A stretch of 64,000 bases of DNA. Origin: an uncultured Bacteroidales bacterium (GTDB taxonomy: Bacteria > Bacteroidota > Bacteroidia > Bacteroidales > FEN-979). Positions 1 through 8,579 of the stretch are shown here, in pieces (positions within the stretch are counted from its first letter, which is position 1; each line of letters begins with the position of its first letter). A program made the position numbers and the translations under genes. The DNA lies in NCBI GenBank assembly GCA_903887775.1, contig CAISRB010000011.1, positions 323,664 to 387,663 on the forward strand, given 5' to 3'. The notes below the pieces were generated by a model. It searched no databases. It was not told where the DNA came from and saw only the letters and a program-made list of their open reading frames with translations.

Positions 1-408
1 TGGGCTGAAGACAGGCTTGGCCCTGGAAGGGTTAAGTGGGCATATGCCTATAATGACCTGATGAAGCAAAATGGATGGCTTGCTAACGGGACCGACTTCC
101 CGATCGAGAACATCTCGCCGATAAATACCTTTTATGCAGCTGTAGCGAGAAAAGATGTTAAAGGCAATCCCCAGGGAGGTTTTCAGCCCGAAAATGCACT
201 AAGCAGGGAAGAAGCACTTCGTTCAATCACAATCTGGGCGGCGATGGCAGATTTCTGGGATCATGAAACAGGCAGTCTTGAACGCGGTAAAAATGCAGAT
301 TTTGTCATTCTTGACAGGGATATCATGCAGGTAAATGAAAATGAAATTCCTTTGACAAAGGTAATGTCAACCTATCTTTCGGGCAAGCAGGTTTATGAGA
401 ATCCCTGA
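1..408 (+). CDS. Amidohydrolase family protein, C-terminal part (5' end outside window)
   Basis: The reading frame is open from base 1, so this is the last 135 residues or so of a longer protein. The sequence NGTDFPIENISP carries the conserved metal-ligand Asp of YtcJ-like/amidohydrolase-3 enzymes. The tail, with a G-x-L-E-x-G-K-x-A-D-F-V-I-L-D pattern, is the typical C-terminal beta-sandwich return of this superfamily. These enzymes are zinc-dependent hydrolases of amide or related bonds, and Bacteroidota homologues are often exported; the signal peptide cannot be checked here. A strong hairpin follows the stop, so this gene ends its own transcript and is probably unrelated to the biosynthetic cluster. 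The substrate is unknown. Confidence 0.85.
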   Translation, partial: WAEDRLGPGRVKWAYAYNDLMKQNGWLANGTDFPIENISPINTFYAAVARKDVKGNPQGGFQPENALSREEALRSITIWAAMADFWDHETGSLERGKNADFVILDRDIMQVNENEIPLTKVMSTYLSGKQVYENP

Positions 409-425
409 GACGGATAGTATGGGAT

Positions 426-460
426 AAAAAAGGCTGCCTGGGTAAAGGCAGCCTTTTTTA
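426..460. terminator. Rho-independent terminator, probably bidirectional
   Basis: A-rich stretch, then a perfect GGCTGCCT/AGGCAGCC stem around a short loop, then a T run. It is symmetrical, so it can serve both the amidohydrolase gene on the plus strand and the convergent minus-strand gene whose stop lies at 478. Confidence 0.85.
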
Positions 461-477
461 TTGCTGTTTAAATTAAT

Positions 478-1116
478 CTATTTCAATTCTTTACAAACAA
501 ATTTACCAAGGGGTTTGGCAGCACTCTCATAAGCTTCAATAATACGCAACCCTGTATCATAGGTCTCTTTGCTAACAGGGACACCGCCGACTGTCGTTCG
601 GGTAGTGCTTCCCTTGCCTTTGGTCTCAATGGTGGCGACCACCTTTTCGGGAGCTTTTGTTTCTACGATGTCGATAAGAAGATCAACCTCCGATGCTTTT
701 GTTCCAATATAAGCTTCTACACCCTGCTCAAGAAAAGTAGTATGAACGATCATAGTATAGGTTGCATCTGATGCATTTTCCTTCAGTTCCAGACCGCAGT
801 CATCGGCCTTGCCGTTAAATGTCTCAGCAAAGGCCGGTGGAAATCGTTCCGTTTTATCACTTTTCCATTTCACTGCCCAGGCATCGCCGGTACCTTCTTT
901 CTTACTATTCCTGTCTGCAATCCCTTTAGTGATATATTCCTCTTCATTATCAAATTTGCCGACTTTCATTTTTGCATAATCAAACTGAAGATTGACCACT
1001 TTCTGACCTTTCAGAACAGACAGACTCCCTGATTTCAGTTTCTGGGAGAACACCTTGCTTCCGGATAGAACCAGGAAGCACATGAATAAAAGAATGCCGA
1101 TTTTTTTCATATGCAA
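478..1116 (-). CDS. Secreted protein of unknown function
   Basis: A protein of about 210 residues with a clear signal peptide: basic start MHMKKIG, hydrophobic LLFMCFLVLSG and a likely cleavage before QKLKSG. Translation could begin at Met1 or Met3. The mature part is rich in Lys, Glu and Thr and predicted to be mostly beta, with no motif I recognise. A segment near residue 160 reads VVATIETKGKGSTTRTTVGG. It probably acts in the periplasm or at the outer membrane. It is separated from the cluster's last gene by 258 bases containing a repeat, so it is more likely a neighbour than a member. Confidence 0.65.
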   Translation of the reverse strand: MHMKKIGILLFMCFLVLSGSKVFSQKLKSGSLSVLKGQKVVNLQFDYAKMKVGKFDNEEEYITKGIADRNSKKEGTGDAWAVKWKSDKTERFPPAFAETFNGKADDCGLELKENASDATYTMIVHTTFLEQGVEAYIGTKASEVDLLIDIVETKAPEKVVATIETKGKGSTTRTTVGGVPVSKETYDTGLRIIEAYESAAKPLGKFVCKELK

Positions 1117-1240
1117 TAGGTTTTAAGTTCTTGACTAAGGATTTTAACCTTGCGAAACTATAACAAAAAGAATGTTTTTCCAAATTTTTCCTGCTCAAAA
1201 TCTCATGTTCATCCCCGCAAACCAATTCCCCGCTATGTTC

Positions 1241-1365
1241 GGCGGACTTAGTGATTTAAAAATCAAATTCCTGCGGGGTCGAAGAATCCAGGCTGCTTGA
1301 GGCGGGTTAAGTGCTGTAAAATCAGATTTCTTTTGGGTTAAAACATCCACGCTGCTTGAGGCGGG
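1241..1365. repeat. Imperfect 60-bp tandem repeat (about 2.1 copies)
   Basis: Unit 1 starts at 1241 (GGCGGACTTAGTG), unit 2 at 1301 (GGCGGGTTAAGTG) and a partial third at 1360 (GGCGGGCTT). Each full unit ends with a GGCTGCTTGA- or CGCTGCTTGA-like stretch. It fills most of the 258-base non-coding gap 1117-1374; I see no gene, RNA or clear terminator in that gap. Confidence 0.6.
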
Positions 1366-1374
1366 CTTCCTTTA

Positions 1375-2694
1375 TCAGGACCGGGTTGGTGCTTTCCTTT
1401 TATCGATAAATTTAATGGCTTTGCGGCCGCCTTCCGGGAACTGGACTTTATGTACTTCCTCAGGTTTCAGAAACCGTATTTGGGGAGCCACTCTGAGCCT
1501 GGCCCTGAAATGGTCTTTGATATCCTTTTCAAGTTCAGAGTTTACCTGGTTCAGGCCTGCATTGATAATTATTTCATCAGTCCCGATAGAGTTGGTATAT
1601 ACTTCAACATAATAATTCCTGATATACGGGATGTTATCAAGGATATCATACAGTGCCGGAGGGTACAAGGTCGTTCCCTTGAATTTGATCATCTGTTTTT
1701 TACGTCCGATGACCGGCCCAAGCCTCATTGATGTCCTGCCGCAGGAACAGGGTTTGTTGTAATGGATGCAAACATCTCCTGTCTTGAATCGCAAAAGCGG
1801 CATTCCTTCAACTCCCAGGGTTGTAATCGTTACTTCACCAGGCTGTCCTTCACTGACAGGCTTATTATTATCATCGAGGAATTCAACAATAATAAGTTCA
1901 GGATGATGATGCCCTCCGGTACCTTCACTGCATTCTGTAAATGTTGTAGCCATTTCGGTAGAGGCGTACGTAGAATAAAGCCTGATCGGCCATTTTTCCC
2001 GGATTTTCCTTCCGAGGGCATTCAGGCTCAGATCAGGATTCCTGAGAGGCTCACCTATGCAGACTGCCTTAGTGATGCTCGAAGAACGATAGTCAATGCC
2101 ATGCAGTTCGGCATATTCAATGATCTTAAGAATAAAGGATGGTACAACGATGATGGCATTTGGTTGAAACCTGCTGATCGAATCCCACTGCAGTTCAGGG
2201 ATACCGTTGCCCACCCTGATGATCGACGCTCCCAGCATCCTGATACCTAAAAAATAGGCCATGCCCGCCATAAACCGTCGGTCCAGTGTCGTCATTAACT
2301 GGTAGATGTCATCCACCGAACCATCAGCGCATGTAAAAGAAATGGCTTCGTTGTATGCAAGGCGGTCAAGGTCACTGTTGGTCATTGCCACAGTAACCGG
2401 GTCACCCATTGTACCTGAAGTTGTTATATAGTCGACGATCCTGTTCCCTGGTACGCAAATAAAATCCTGGTTAAACTTTTGAAGGTGAGCCTTGTCTGTT
2501 ACCGGTATATGTGCCAGATCCTCCAGATAAAGAATCTTGCTGACATCAACGGAGTATTCTCTGAAAAGCCTCTTGTAATAAGCTGAATTGGATTCTAAAT
2601 ACAACAATAAGTTTCTCAGTGCTGCTTCCTGGAACTTCTTGATCTCCCCCTCGGATTTACGTTCAATCTCAGGGAAAAAGGATTTATCCATCAA
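1375..2694 (-). CDS. PaaK-like adenylate-forming ligase
   Basis: 439 residues, the usual size of phenylacetate-CoA ligase-type enzymes, which activate a carboxylate with ATP to an acyl-adenylate and pass it to CoA or a carrier protein. The phosphate-binding loop TTSGTMGDP lies at 91-99, a YASTEM motif near 242, the C-x-C-G-R cluster typical of PaaK relatives near 317, and a C-terminal GRKAIKF lysine region. It is the last gene of the minus-strand cluster, 14 bases downstream of an outer-membrane protein gene. In this context it could load the aryl starter (4-coumarate from the ammonia-lyase) or a fatty acid onto a carrier protein. That substrate assignment is inference; the enzyme class is well supported. 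Confidence 0.85.
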   Translation of the reverse strand: MMDKSFFPEIERKSEGEIKKFQEAALRNLLLYLESNSAYYKRLFREYSVDVSKILYLEDLAHIPVTDKAHLQKFNQDFICVPGNRIVDYITTSGTMGDPVTVAMTNSDLDRLAYNEAISFTCADGSVDDIYQLMTTLDRRFMAGMAYFLGIRMLGASIIRVGNGIPELQWDSISRFQPNAIIVVPSFILKIIEYAELHGIDYRSSSITKAVCIGEPLRNPDLSLNALGRKIREKWPIRLYSTYASTEMATTFTECSEGTGGHHHPELIIVEFLDDNNKPVSEGQPGEVTITTLGVEGMPLLRFKTGDVCIHYNKPCSCGRTSMRLGPVIGRKKQMIKFKGTTLYPPALYDILDNIPYIRNYYVEVYTNSIGTDEIIINAGLNQVNSELEKDIKDHFRARLRVAPQIRFLKPEEVHKVQFPEGGRKAIKFIDKRKAPTRS

Positions 2695-2708
2695 TTTTGC
2701 TATATGAA

Positions 2709-3398
2709 CTAGAATTTAAATCCTATAAGAACCCGGTATGTAGAATTATCAACCAGGCATTTCAGGCTGTTGTCATTATTATAAGTATAGTTGACTTTAC
2801 CCCAGTTATACTGGAAACCAAACATTATCACCCTGTACCTGATCCCAAAGCTTACCTCATTTAATGCGAGATTCATTCCCCACATATTATTGAACCATGC
2901 TGCTGTTGCATTGATCTTGTATGAAAGATCAATCATCAGGTAGTCGACAGGATTGATGGTGAAAATAGGACCAAATTTCTGACCTGCGAAATAATACCAG
3001 TATTGGAGTTTTTTTGTAGATGAGGAACCTGATGCAAGGTTCTGATCCGAGGGATTGAATGACATGGCCAGAAAGGTCGCATCCAAACCGGCTCTCAGGT
3101 GATTTTTTGCGAAAGCGGGGCCAAGATAAATAATGTAGCCAAGCTCAAAAACACCACCAAACTTTCCACGGTTGAATGCTATTGTATCGGTTTTTCCCTG
3201 GTCATTATATAACTGCTGGTTAGCAAACTCGCCCATCGGAAAAGAACCTCCCAGTTTGATATAAAAACCGCTTTTAATATGGTTTTGATGTGTCGGTTGC
3301 CGGGATTGGACTTGCTGCTGCTGAGGAGGTTGTTCCTGCGAATAGGACAATGTGCTGACAATAGTAAAACATACAAGGGTCAGAAAAAAATTTTTCAT
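2709..3398 (-). CDS. Outer-membrane beta-barrel-like protein
   Basis: 229 residues with a signal peptide (MKNFFLTLVCFTIVSTLSYSQ, cleaved before EQ), then a Gln-rich linker. Alternating hydrophobic and aromatic strands follow, such as GFYIKLGGSFPMGEF, GGVFELGYIIYLG and FGIRYRVIMFGFQYNWG, and the C-terminus ends in Phe (VLIGFKF), as barrel proteins do. It has its own -7-like promoter boxes upstream. No enzymatic motif is visible. Its position between the ligase and the sulfotransferase suggests a role in placing or stabilising the product at the outer membrane, but that is only context. Confidence 0.7.
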   Translation of the reverse strand: MKNFFLTLVCFTIVSTLSYSQEQPPQQQQVQSRQPTHQNHIKSGFYIKLGGSFPMGEFANQQLYNDQGKTDTIAFNRGKFGGVFELGYIIYLGPAFAKNHLRAGLDATFLAMSFNPSDQNLASGSSSTKKLQYWYYFAGQKFGPIFTINPVDYLMIDLSYKINATAAWFNNMWGMNLALNEVSFGIRYRVIMFGFQYNWGKVNYTYNNDNSLKCLVDNSTYRVLIGFKF

Positions 3399-3440
3399 AA
3401 AAACGGGTTTACCTTTCGATTAAAATTCCTGTTACTTTCA

Positions 3441-3456
3441 CAAAGATACAAAGGTA
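3441..3456 (-). promoter_or_regulatory. Two adjacent Bacteroidota -7-like boxes
   Basis: Read on the minus strand, TACCTTTG (3456-3449) is directly followed by TATCTTTG (3448-3441), both matching TAnnTTTG. They lie 43-58 bases before the start of the barrel-protein gene. No convincing -33 TTG box was seen at the right spacing. Confidence 0.4.
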
Positions 3457-4539
3457 TCAGGAATAAGAATATTTTCTCATATAGTCATTTAATTCTGACT
3501 CTATAACTTCCTTATCACTATCCGAAAGGAGGAATTTGTTTTTGGCAAAGTTCCGGTTAATAGCCATGAATTCCTTGATCCTGATTTCAATGCCCTCAGG
3601 AAAATCGAGCTTTAATACAGCATATAATTTTCTTAATGTATTTACTGGATCATGTTCGAGGTCTTCAAACCTGGTCTCAGCAAATGATCCTTCCGGTAAT
3701 GCAGCGGTGCCGGCGCTGATATTCTCCGATATAAGATTCATAACCCTGCAGGTCTCTGCAATTCCGTGCTTATGCAGCTCATTGTTAAGCGCATTCTCCC
3801 TCTGCAGGATATCCCACATGTTTATCGTTGAGGGAACCACCGAAAAGGGATGCCGGTGGATCTGAATAAACCTGGCTTTTGGAAAAGTCTCCATCAGCAT
3901 TCTGATCCTGAATGAATGAAATGGGTTTTTTGACAGGATAGTTCCATTCCGATGGTAATTGATTTTAGTAAAAAAAAATTTAAGCTGTGTTTTGATTTGT
4001 TCTTCGGTTTTGGATAAGGTTTTGCATTCTGCAAATTTCTCCAGGAAATATTCTTCCCTGCAGGGAAATACCAGTTGTTCGAGAGGTGAACAAGCGGTCA
4101 GCCGGAATACAGCATATTCGTCTTCCTGAGGTTCATCCATGCCTATCCTGACATTATCCATAGGCCTGGTTTCCCCGACCAGGGTTTTCATTACAGGTTT
4201 ATAATAAGCATGGGATGTGAGCATGCTGTCAGGCTCAGCTACCTGGAAAAGGGTAGGAGCTGTAAACTGCTCATCAAGGCTCATCAGTTTAAACAGCAAA
4301 CTGGTTCCTGTACGCCAGTGGCCAATAATGAAGACCGGGTCATCAGGACATGGCATAACCTTAATAAGCTTGCCGTAACGGAATTTCTCAACTGTAGCAA
4401 AAATGCTTGACCAGACCGAACTTTGCAATAAAAAAAGTATTCGGCCGGAAGTCTTTAAATTCCAGCTGATGTTATTTCGTGAAAGGACTCTGATCAGCCT
4501 GCCGAACGTCATCCCGGCAGTAAGATAGGAATGCTTCAA
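3457..4539 (-). CDS. Sulfotransferase family protein
   Basis: 360 residues. The 5'-phosphosulfate-binding loop of PAPS-dependent sulfotransferases is clear: FIIGHWRTGTSLL around 70-82. The 3'-phosphate-binding element FIQIHRHPFSVVPST follows in the middle of the protein. Long members of this group (Sulfotransfer_3) transfer sulfate from PAPS to a hydroxyl or amine. It lies 11 bases downstream of an acyl-carrier-protein gene. It could sulfate the aryl hydroxyl or head group of the pigment, or a lipid that carries it. No PAPS-synthesis genes are present, so the donor must come from elsewhere in the genome. The family call is firm; the acceptor is unknown. Confidence 0.85.
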   Translation of the reverse strand: MKHSYLTAGMTFGRLIRVLSRNNISWNLKTSGRILFLLQSSVWSSIFATVEKFRYGKLIKVMPCPDDPVFIIGHWRTGTSLLFKLMSLDEQFTAPTLFQVAEPDSMLTSHAYYKPVMKTLVGETRPMDNVRIGMDEPQEDEYAVFRLTACSPLEQLVFPCREEYFLEKFAECKTLSKTEEQIKTQLKFFFTKINYHRNGTILSKNPFHSFRIRMLMETFPKARFIQIHRHPFSVVPSTINMWDILQRENALNNELHKHGIAETCRVMNLISENISAGTAALPEGSFAETRFEDLEHDPVNTLRKLYAVLKLDFPEGIEIRIKEFMAINRNFAKNKFLLSDSDKEVIESELNDYMRKYSYS

Positions 4540-4550
4540 GAATTATATTA

Positions 4551-4835
4551 TTAAGATTGCTTTCCCTGCTCTGAAACAAGGAATTCAGCAATTGTGTTAA
4601 TGGAGACGATGACCGAACGTGCAAGGTTCTGGTCAGCAATCCTCAGATTATATTTGCGCTGTATTGCCATAATGATCTCCAGGGCGTCGACAGAATCCAG
4701 AGTAAGTGTATTCTCACCGCTAAACAAGGGTTTGTCATTGTCGATCTCACCAGGTTTAATCTCTGTTATTTGAAGTGTCTCCAAAATAAGATTTTTAATC
4801 TCAGTTCTAAGTTCTTCCGTCGGTATCTGGTTCAT
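4551..4835 (-). CDS. Acyl carrier protein
   Basis: 94 residues with the phosphopantetheine site in TLDSVDALE (Ser48) and the expected helical pattern. Acidic, with a slightly long N-terminus. One of four carrier proteins in the cluster. It is 10 bases downstream of a BtrH-like acyl-ACP transferase gene, so the two are probably partners: BtrH in butirosin synthesis takes its acyl group from a carrier protein. It may hold a finished or special acyl group rather than the growing chain; that is inference from position. Confidence 0.9.
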   Translation of the reverse strand: MNQIPTEELRTEIKNLILETLQITEIKPGEIDNDKPLFSGENTLTLDSVDALEIIMAIQRKYNLRIADQNLARSVIVSINTIAEFLVSEQGKQS

Positions 4836-4845
4836 TGATGTTGAT

Positions 4846-5853
4846 TTATTTTATCGTTTTTGATAGTCGTTTAAAAAAATCCTCTTCCTTATCGGCCCTC
4901 TGGTAAATGAGGCTGCTCATCTGTTTAAATTTTTCAGGGCCAAGGTCGCGGTTTTTTCCGATTCTGGCAGCAAAAAGCGAAAATTCCCGCCAGCCGTCAC
5001 CTATTTCCATGAGTTCTTTTGCAAACTCCCTGAGTTCGGGTTTATCGATAATTTCCGAGGCCTGCTGAAGAAATGTCGCGTACATAAAACGGAATCCTGC
5101 TCCGCCGGTTCCCTGGTCCTCTAAAAGGATGTTGATCTTCATGACTTCATGCGACAGGTGTTCGGTATCTCTCGCCATCGCAGGCCAATCGGTTATTTTT
5201 TTAGCAAACATCCTCATGCCCTTGATGCCAAGGAAGGGGATAGGAATTTTTAACATGTAAAAGCATGCCTTTTTGATCCCCTTACGGATTGCCTTTTCGT
5301 AATCGAAGGTCTCAGGAACATATCTTGGATAAAAAATAAATCCCCTGGGTGACATATTTCCATGAGCAAACCGGGCATTGTTCATAGATTTCACAGGCAG
5401 GTCGACAGGCTGAGGAAAATAGCTGTCGCTTACCTTGTATACATCGTTCTCCTTTCCGATGACAACCAGAAAATGTACATTGATGTGAACACGTTCCCAG
5501 GAAGGCACATAATCAAGGTAAAAAAAATCTACCTGAGTTGCAGCGGGAACCCCTTTCGAAATAAGAAGGTCCAGTGCTTCCTGACCGGATCCCTGGTCTT
5601 TGAAGTCCCTGGTATTAAACCTCACCCCTGTCCTTTTTTCCAGGTTTTTCCTCATTTGCCCCGGTTTATTCCTCACGATGAACGTTGGGAATGTAAAGGA
5701 TTTCATGTTGTGGAAATAACCGAAGAAAATTCCGGAGGAGATACCAAACACCATAGGCTCGGTAATCTTAAGACCGGCATGGTTAAGTAAAGAAGTAATC
5801 GAACCCGACTCGCAGTGGGCCGCCATTTTATGATGATAATTCTCAATGATCAT
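4846..5853 (-). CDS. BtrH-like papain-fold acyltransferase (copy A)
   Basis: 335 residues. The N-terminal half fits the BtrH_N family: Cys14 in AAHCESGS, His127 in VHFLVVIG and Asp143 in VSDSYF form a plausible Cys-His-Asp triad. The C-terminal half is helical with a GTGGAGFRFMY motif shared with copy B at 43715-44740. BtrH moves an acyl group from a carrier protein to an amine; here the likely donor is the adjacent ACP. The gene overlaps the HTH-like gene upstream by 11 bases. Together with the ABC permease they form a module that is repeated elsewhere in this cluster. Acyl donor and acceptor are unknown. Confidence 0.8.
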   Translation of the reverse strand: MIIENYHHKMAAHCESGSITSLLNHAGLKITEPMVFGISSGIFFGYFHNMKSFTFPTFIVRNKPGQMRKNLEKRTGVRFNTRDFKDQGSGQEALDLLISKGVPAATQVDFFYLDYVPSWERVHINVHFLVVIGKENDVYKVSDSYFPQPVDLPVKSMNNARFAHGNMSPRGFIFYPRYVPETFDYEKAIRKGIKKACFYMLKIPIPFLGIKGMRMFAKKITDWPAMARDTEHLSHEVMKINILLEDQGTGGAGFRFMYATFLQQASEIIDKPELREFAKELMEIGDGWREFSLFAARIGKNRDLGPEKFKQMSSLIYQRADKEEDFFKRLSKTIK

Positions 5854-6253
5854 TATCCTGTTTTCTGTTTTCTGACTGCTTTCTCACAATTTCTTCGACC
5901 GGAACATTAAAAACCATAGAATATTTCTTTAGTGCAGATTCACTGATCCTTGAAAAGTTCCCGGCTTTCAGGTGCTTTCTCACATTCCACTTCAGTATGC
6001 CTGTTCGTGCAGCAAGCTCTGAAAAAGAAAGGTCTTCCATTACCATAAAATACCCGATGGCATTGATCTCACCTTTTTCAATCTTCTCTCCGAGCATTTT
6101 TTCAAGATTTTTTCTCTTTAGGAAAAAATCGTCAAGATAATTAGCCGAAAGATACGATCCGGTTTGTATGGCTTCATACTTCCCGTCTTCCTTTTCGACA
6201 TATAGTATTACCTGCTGCTCAGGGCATTCTGAATATCCATCCTTCTCTTTCAT
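5843..6253 (-). CDS. Small HTH-like protein paired with BtrH-like gene (copy A)
   Basis: 136 residues. The C-terminal half resembles a Cro/XRE-type helix-turn-helix: LSFSELAARTGILKWNVRKH, then a helix ending KKYSMVFNVPVEEI. The protein at 44751-45155 has the same size, the same layout and a similar tail (A-K-Y-A-E-A-F-N-I-T-I-D-Q-L), and also sits directly upstream of a BtrH-like gene, so the two are paralogues. It may be a regulator, or an HTH-like protein-binding adaptor for its BtrH partner. I do not recognise a named family. Confidence 0.65.
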   Translation of the reverse strand: MKEKDGYSECPEQQVILYVEKEDGKYEAIQTGSYLSANYLDDFFLKRKNLEKMLGEKIEKGEINAIGYFMVMEDLSFSELAARTGILKWNVRKHLKAGNFSRISESALKKYSMVFNVPVEEIVRKQSENRKQDNDH

Positions 6254-6266
6254 TAATCCCCCGGTA

Positions 6267-7463
6267 CTAGAACTTGGTTTTTCTTACTGCAAAAATATAA
6301 ATGCTGGTGATCATTGCAAAAATGAAAAAGGTAAAGAGGAGCAGGCTCCTCGGTAAAATATCAATAATGCCGCCCCCGCGGATAAAAACATCCAGGTAGT
6401 TATCGATTCCCCAGCGCATAGGGGATATCACACTTATCATTTGTATTGCTCTTGGCATCACATGAACGGGAAGGAAGGTCCCGCTGATCACACCAAGAAG
6501 CACGACCATCACGGATCCGAACAGAGATGCCTGGGCCATGGTTCCGGCCGCAGAACCGACCAGAATACCAAAGCCAATAGCTGCCAGTGAAGAAGCAGTT
6601 GTTGCAAAAAGAATTGCCGGTCCATTGTTTCCAACCTGCAATGGGGGCATCTGAAGTAAGTTCGGGAATATCCACAGACCGACCAGCATCATCAGGAGAA
6701 ACTGGATCATGCATACTATAAAATATACTAAGACCTTAGAACCCAGGATGACTCCATATCCCACGGGAAGTGTGTGCAGCCTTTGAAAAGCACCTTCGTT
6801 TTTTTCGCTGATAATACTTGCGGCAAGTGGTATCACAATGAAAAACATGGCAAATAAAATGAAGCCCGGAACTATGTTTTGAATAGCGGTAGGTTTAATT
6901 TCCCGGAGTTCAGATCCGGCAAAGGATTCCCGGACCACTGGCAATTTGCCGGTGGATTCTTCAATTGCTTTATCTATCAGGGGTTTCATATCGCCGGCCG
7001 AGACTGCCAGCATTTCTTCTATCATATAACTGGTCTGCGTTCCCCTTACAAGATACTTAAGTGGAGTGACCAGGTTTGAACGATAAGGCCCTGAAAGAGC
7101 CGGGTCGGAAATAATTTCGATGGCCGAATCACCCGGACCTATATACAAGCCGGCAGAGTATTTTCCTGTGCTGATGATTGCCGCAGCTTGTCTTTTTGTT
7201 ACAGCTTTACCTTCAGCCAGGGTATCTGTATCGAAAAAACCGCTTGACAGAAGGTTCTTATGCAATGAATTTGAGAAGCCTGTATGACTGTCGTCAATAA
7301 ACAGCAGCCTGGTTTTTCCCATTTCGTTTCTAAGGGTGAATTCCTGGGCCATAATAACCACGGTCATCAGCAAAACAGGCATAAGAAAGAGTATAAGAAG
7401 GCCGGGAACATCCCGCACAATAAGGAGCACCTCTTTTTTTGCTGAAAAAAACAGTTTATTCAT
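6267..7463 (-). CDS. ABC-2 type transporter permease (copy A)
   Basis: 398 residues in the classic ABC-2/YhhJ layout: one N-terminal membrane helix (DVPGLLILFLMPVLLMTVVIMA), a soluble domain of about 180 residues, then five or six C-terminal membrane helices containing FVIPLAASIISEKNEGAFQRL and a conserved GTFLPVHVMP turn. It belongs to an exporter but has no ATPase gene beside it. The only ATPase in the window is at 42963-43715 next to permease copy B, so copies A and B may form a heterodimer with one ATPase type. It is 13 bases upstream of the HTH-like gene of the same module. Confidence 0.85.
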   Translation of the reverse strand: MNKLFFSAKKEVLLIVRDVPGLLILFLMPVLLMTVVIMAQEFTLRNEMGKTRLLFIDDSHTGFSNSLHKNLLSSGFFDTDTLAEGKAVTKRQAAAIISTGKYSAGLYIGPGDSAIEIISDPALSGPYRSNLVTPLKYLVRGTQTSYMIEEMLAVSAGDMKPLIDKAIEESTGKLPVVRESFAGSELREIKPTAIQNIVPGFILFAMFFIVIPLAASIISEKNEGAFQRLHTLPVGYGVILGSKVLVYFIVCMIQFLLMMLVGLWIFPNLLQMPPLQVGNNGPAILFATTASSLAAIGFGILVGSAAGTMAQASLFGSVMVVLLGVISGTFLPVHVMPRAIQMISVISPMRWGIDNYLDVFIRGGGIIDILPRSLLLFTFFIFAMITSIYIFAVRKTKF

Positions 7464-7477
7464 TGGGCAAAGGTAAA

Positions 7478-8569
7478 TTATTCCCTGACTGTTTCCAGTA
7501 TAGACAGGGGGGTTATGGTCTGTATGATACGTTTAAGCCGGTATCCTGACTTTTTGAGCAGGATTTCATATTCCTGTGCAGTCCTTTCCTTCCCGCCCGG
7601 CATTGTAGCCAGCATCTGCATATCGACCATCTTTGAAAATGACGGGATATTCGGGCCGGGTATAACCATTTCAATAATCAGCAATGTTGATCTTTTAATC
7701 ATTGTTTTGCCCAGGTTCAGGAGGATCCTCGCCCCATGTTCATCATCCCAGTTGTGCAATACATTTTTCATCAAATACAGATCAGCCTGAATATTGACGG
7801 GTTCGAGAAAACTACCGGGGACGAAGCTCATACGCTGGTCAAGGCCTGAAGTATGAATAAATTCTTCTGCTTTAACGGAGTTTTCAGGCAAGTCAAAAAG
7901 TATTCCTTTTGTATCAGGAAAATTCTGAAGGATATTTGCAAGTAAAAACCCTTCACCTCCTCCAATATCTGCAATGGTTCTGCATTTCGAGAAATCATAC
8001 CGGGAAAGCAAAGGATTTAAGGCCAGTGCAGTAAGATCCGACATTGACTTTTCAAAACGGCGGAGTTCATCCTGATTATGCTGCAGGTACAGATAGATGT
8101 CCATTTGAAATATGCCCTTAAAAGCGCTCTCATTTGTTTTCACAGCGTGCAAAAGATTGCCATTGGCAGACCAGTTGATTTTTCCCAGGTGGTGAAGGAT
8201 CATGTTCCTGATGCTCCCGTCTCCATCGAGCAAGGCTCTGGCGCGGGAATTCAGCTTAAAACGCTTTCCATCCAGCTCCCTGAAGATGCCTGAAGATGCA
8301 AGTGCCCTGAGTACCCTGTAAAGGGGTTCCGGATGTGAATTTGTTTTTTCAGCCAGTTCTTCAATCCCGAGGGGTTTCTCTCTCAGATGTTCTGAAATAT
8401 TCAGTTCAGCGGCAATATACAGGGGCTGAAGCAACCAGAACGACTGGAATTGCTCATACAGGACCACTGATCCGGGAAACATCTTATTGTGCAGGTTAAG
8501 CAGCATGCCCCTTAAGCGGCTGATTATTTGAACCATGATAAAGGGTGGGAATTTTTGTGAACTGTTCAT
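7478..8569 (-). CDS. SAM-dependent O-methyltransferase (COMT/ASMT-like)
   Basis: 363 residues from the Met at 8569, preferred because an earlier in-frame Met would overlap the TonB receptor gene and add non-conserved sequence. The N-terminal winged-helix dimerisation domain (ELAEKTNSHPEPLYRVLRAL) is followed by the SAM-binding motif DIGGGEG at 201-207 and the catalytic LHNWDDE (His272), as in caffeate and acetylserotonin O-methyltransferases. It most likely methylates a phenolic hydroxyl, and the 4-hydroxyphenyl end of an aryl polyene is an obvious candidate. It lies between the receptor gene (10 bases upstream) and the permease gene (14 bases downstream). Confidence 0.88.
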   Translation of the reverse strand: MNSSQKFPPFIMVQIISRLRGMLLNLHNKMFPGSVVLYEQFQSFWLLQPLYIAAELNISEHLREKPLGIEELAEKTNSHPEPLYRVLRALASSGIFRELDGKRFKLNSRARALLDGDGSIRNMILHHLGKINWSANGNLLHAVKTNESAFKGIFQMDIYLYLQHNQDELRRFEKSMSDLTALALNPLLSRYDFSKCRTIADIGGGEGFLLANILQNFPDTKGILFDLPENSVKAEEFIHTSGLDQRMSFVPGSFLEPVNIQADLYLMKNVLHNWDDEHGARILLNLGKTMIKRSTLLIIEMVIPGPNIPSFSKMVDMQMLATMPGGKERTAQEYEILLKKSGYRLKRIIQTITPLSILETVRE

Positions 8570-8579
8570 TGTTGTGATG

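Noticed and set aside
980-1225. 81-residue minus-strand frame
   Set aside because: It overlaps the signal-peptide end of the secreted-protein gene in another frame and has no features of a protein.
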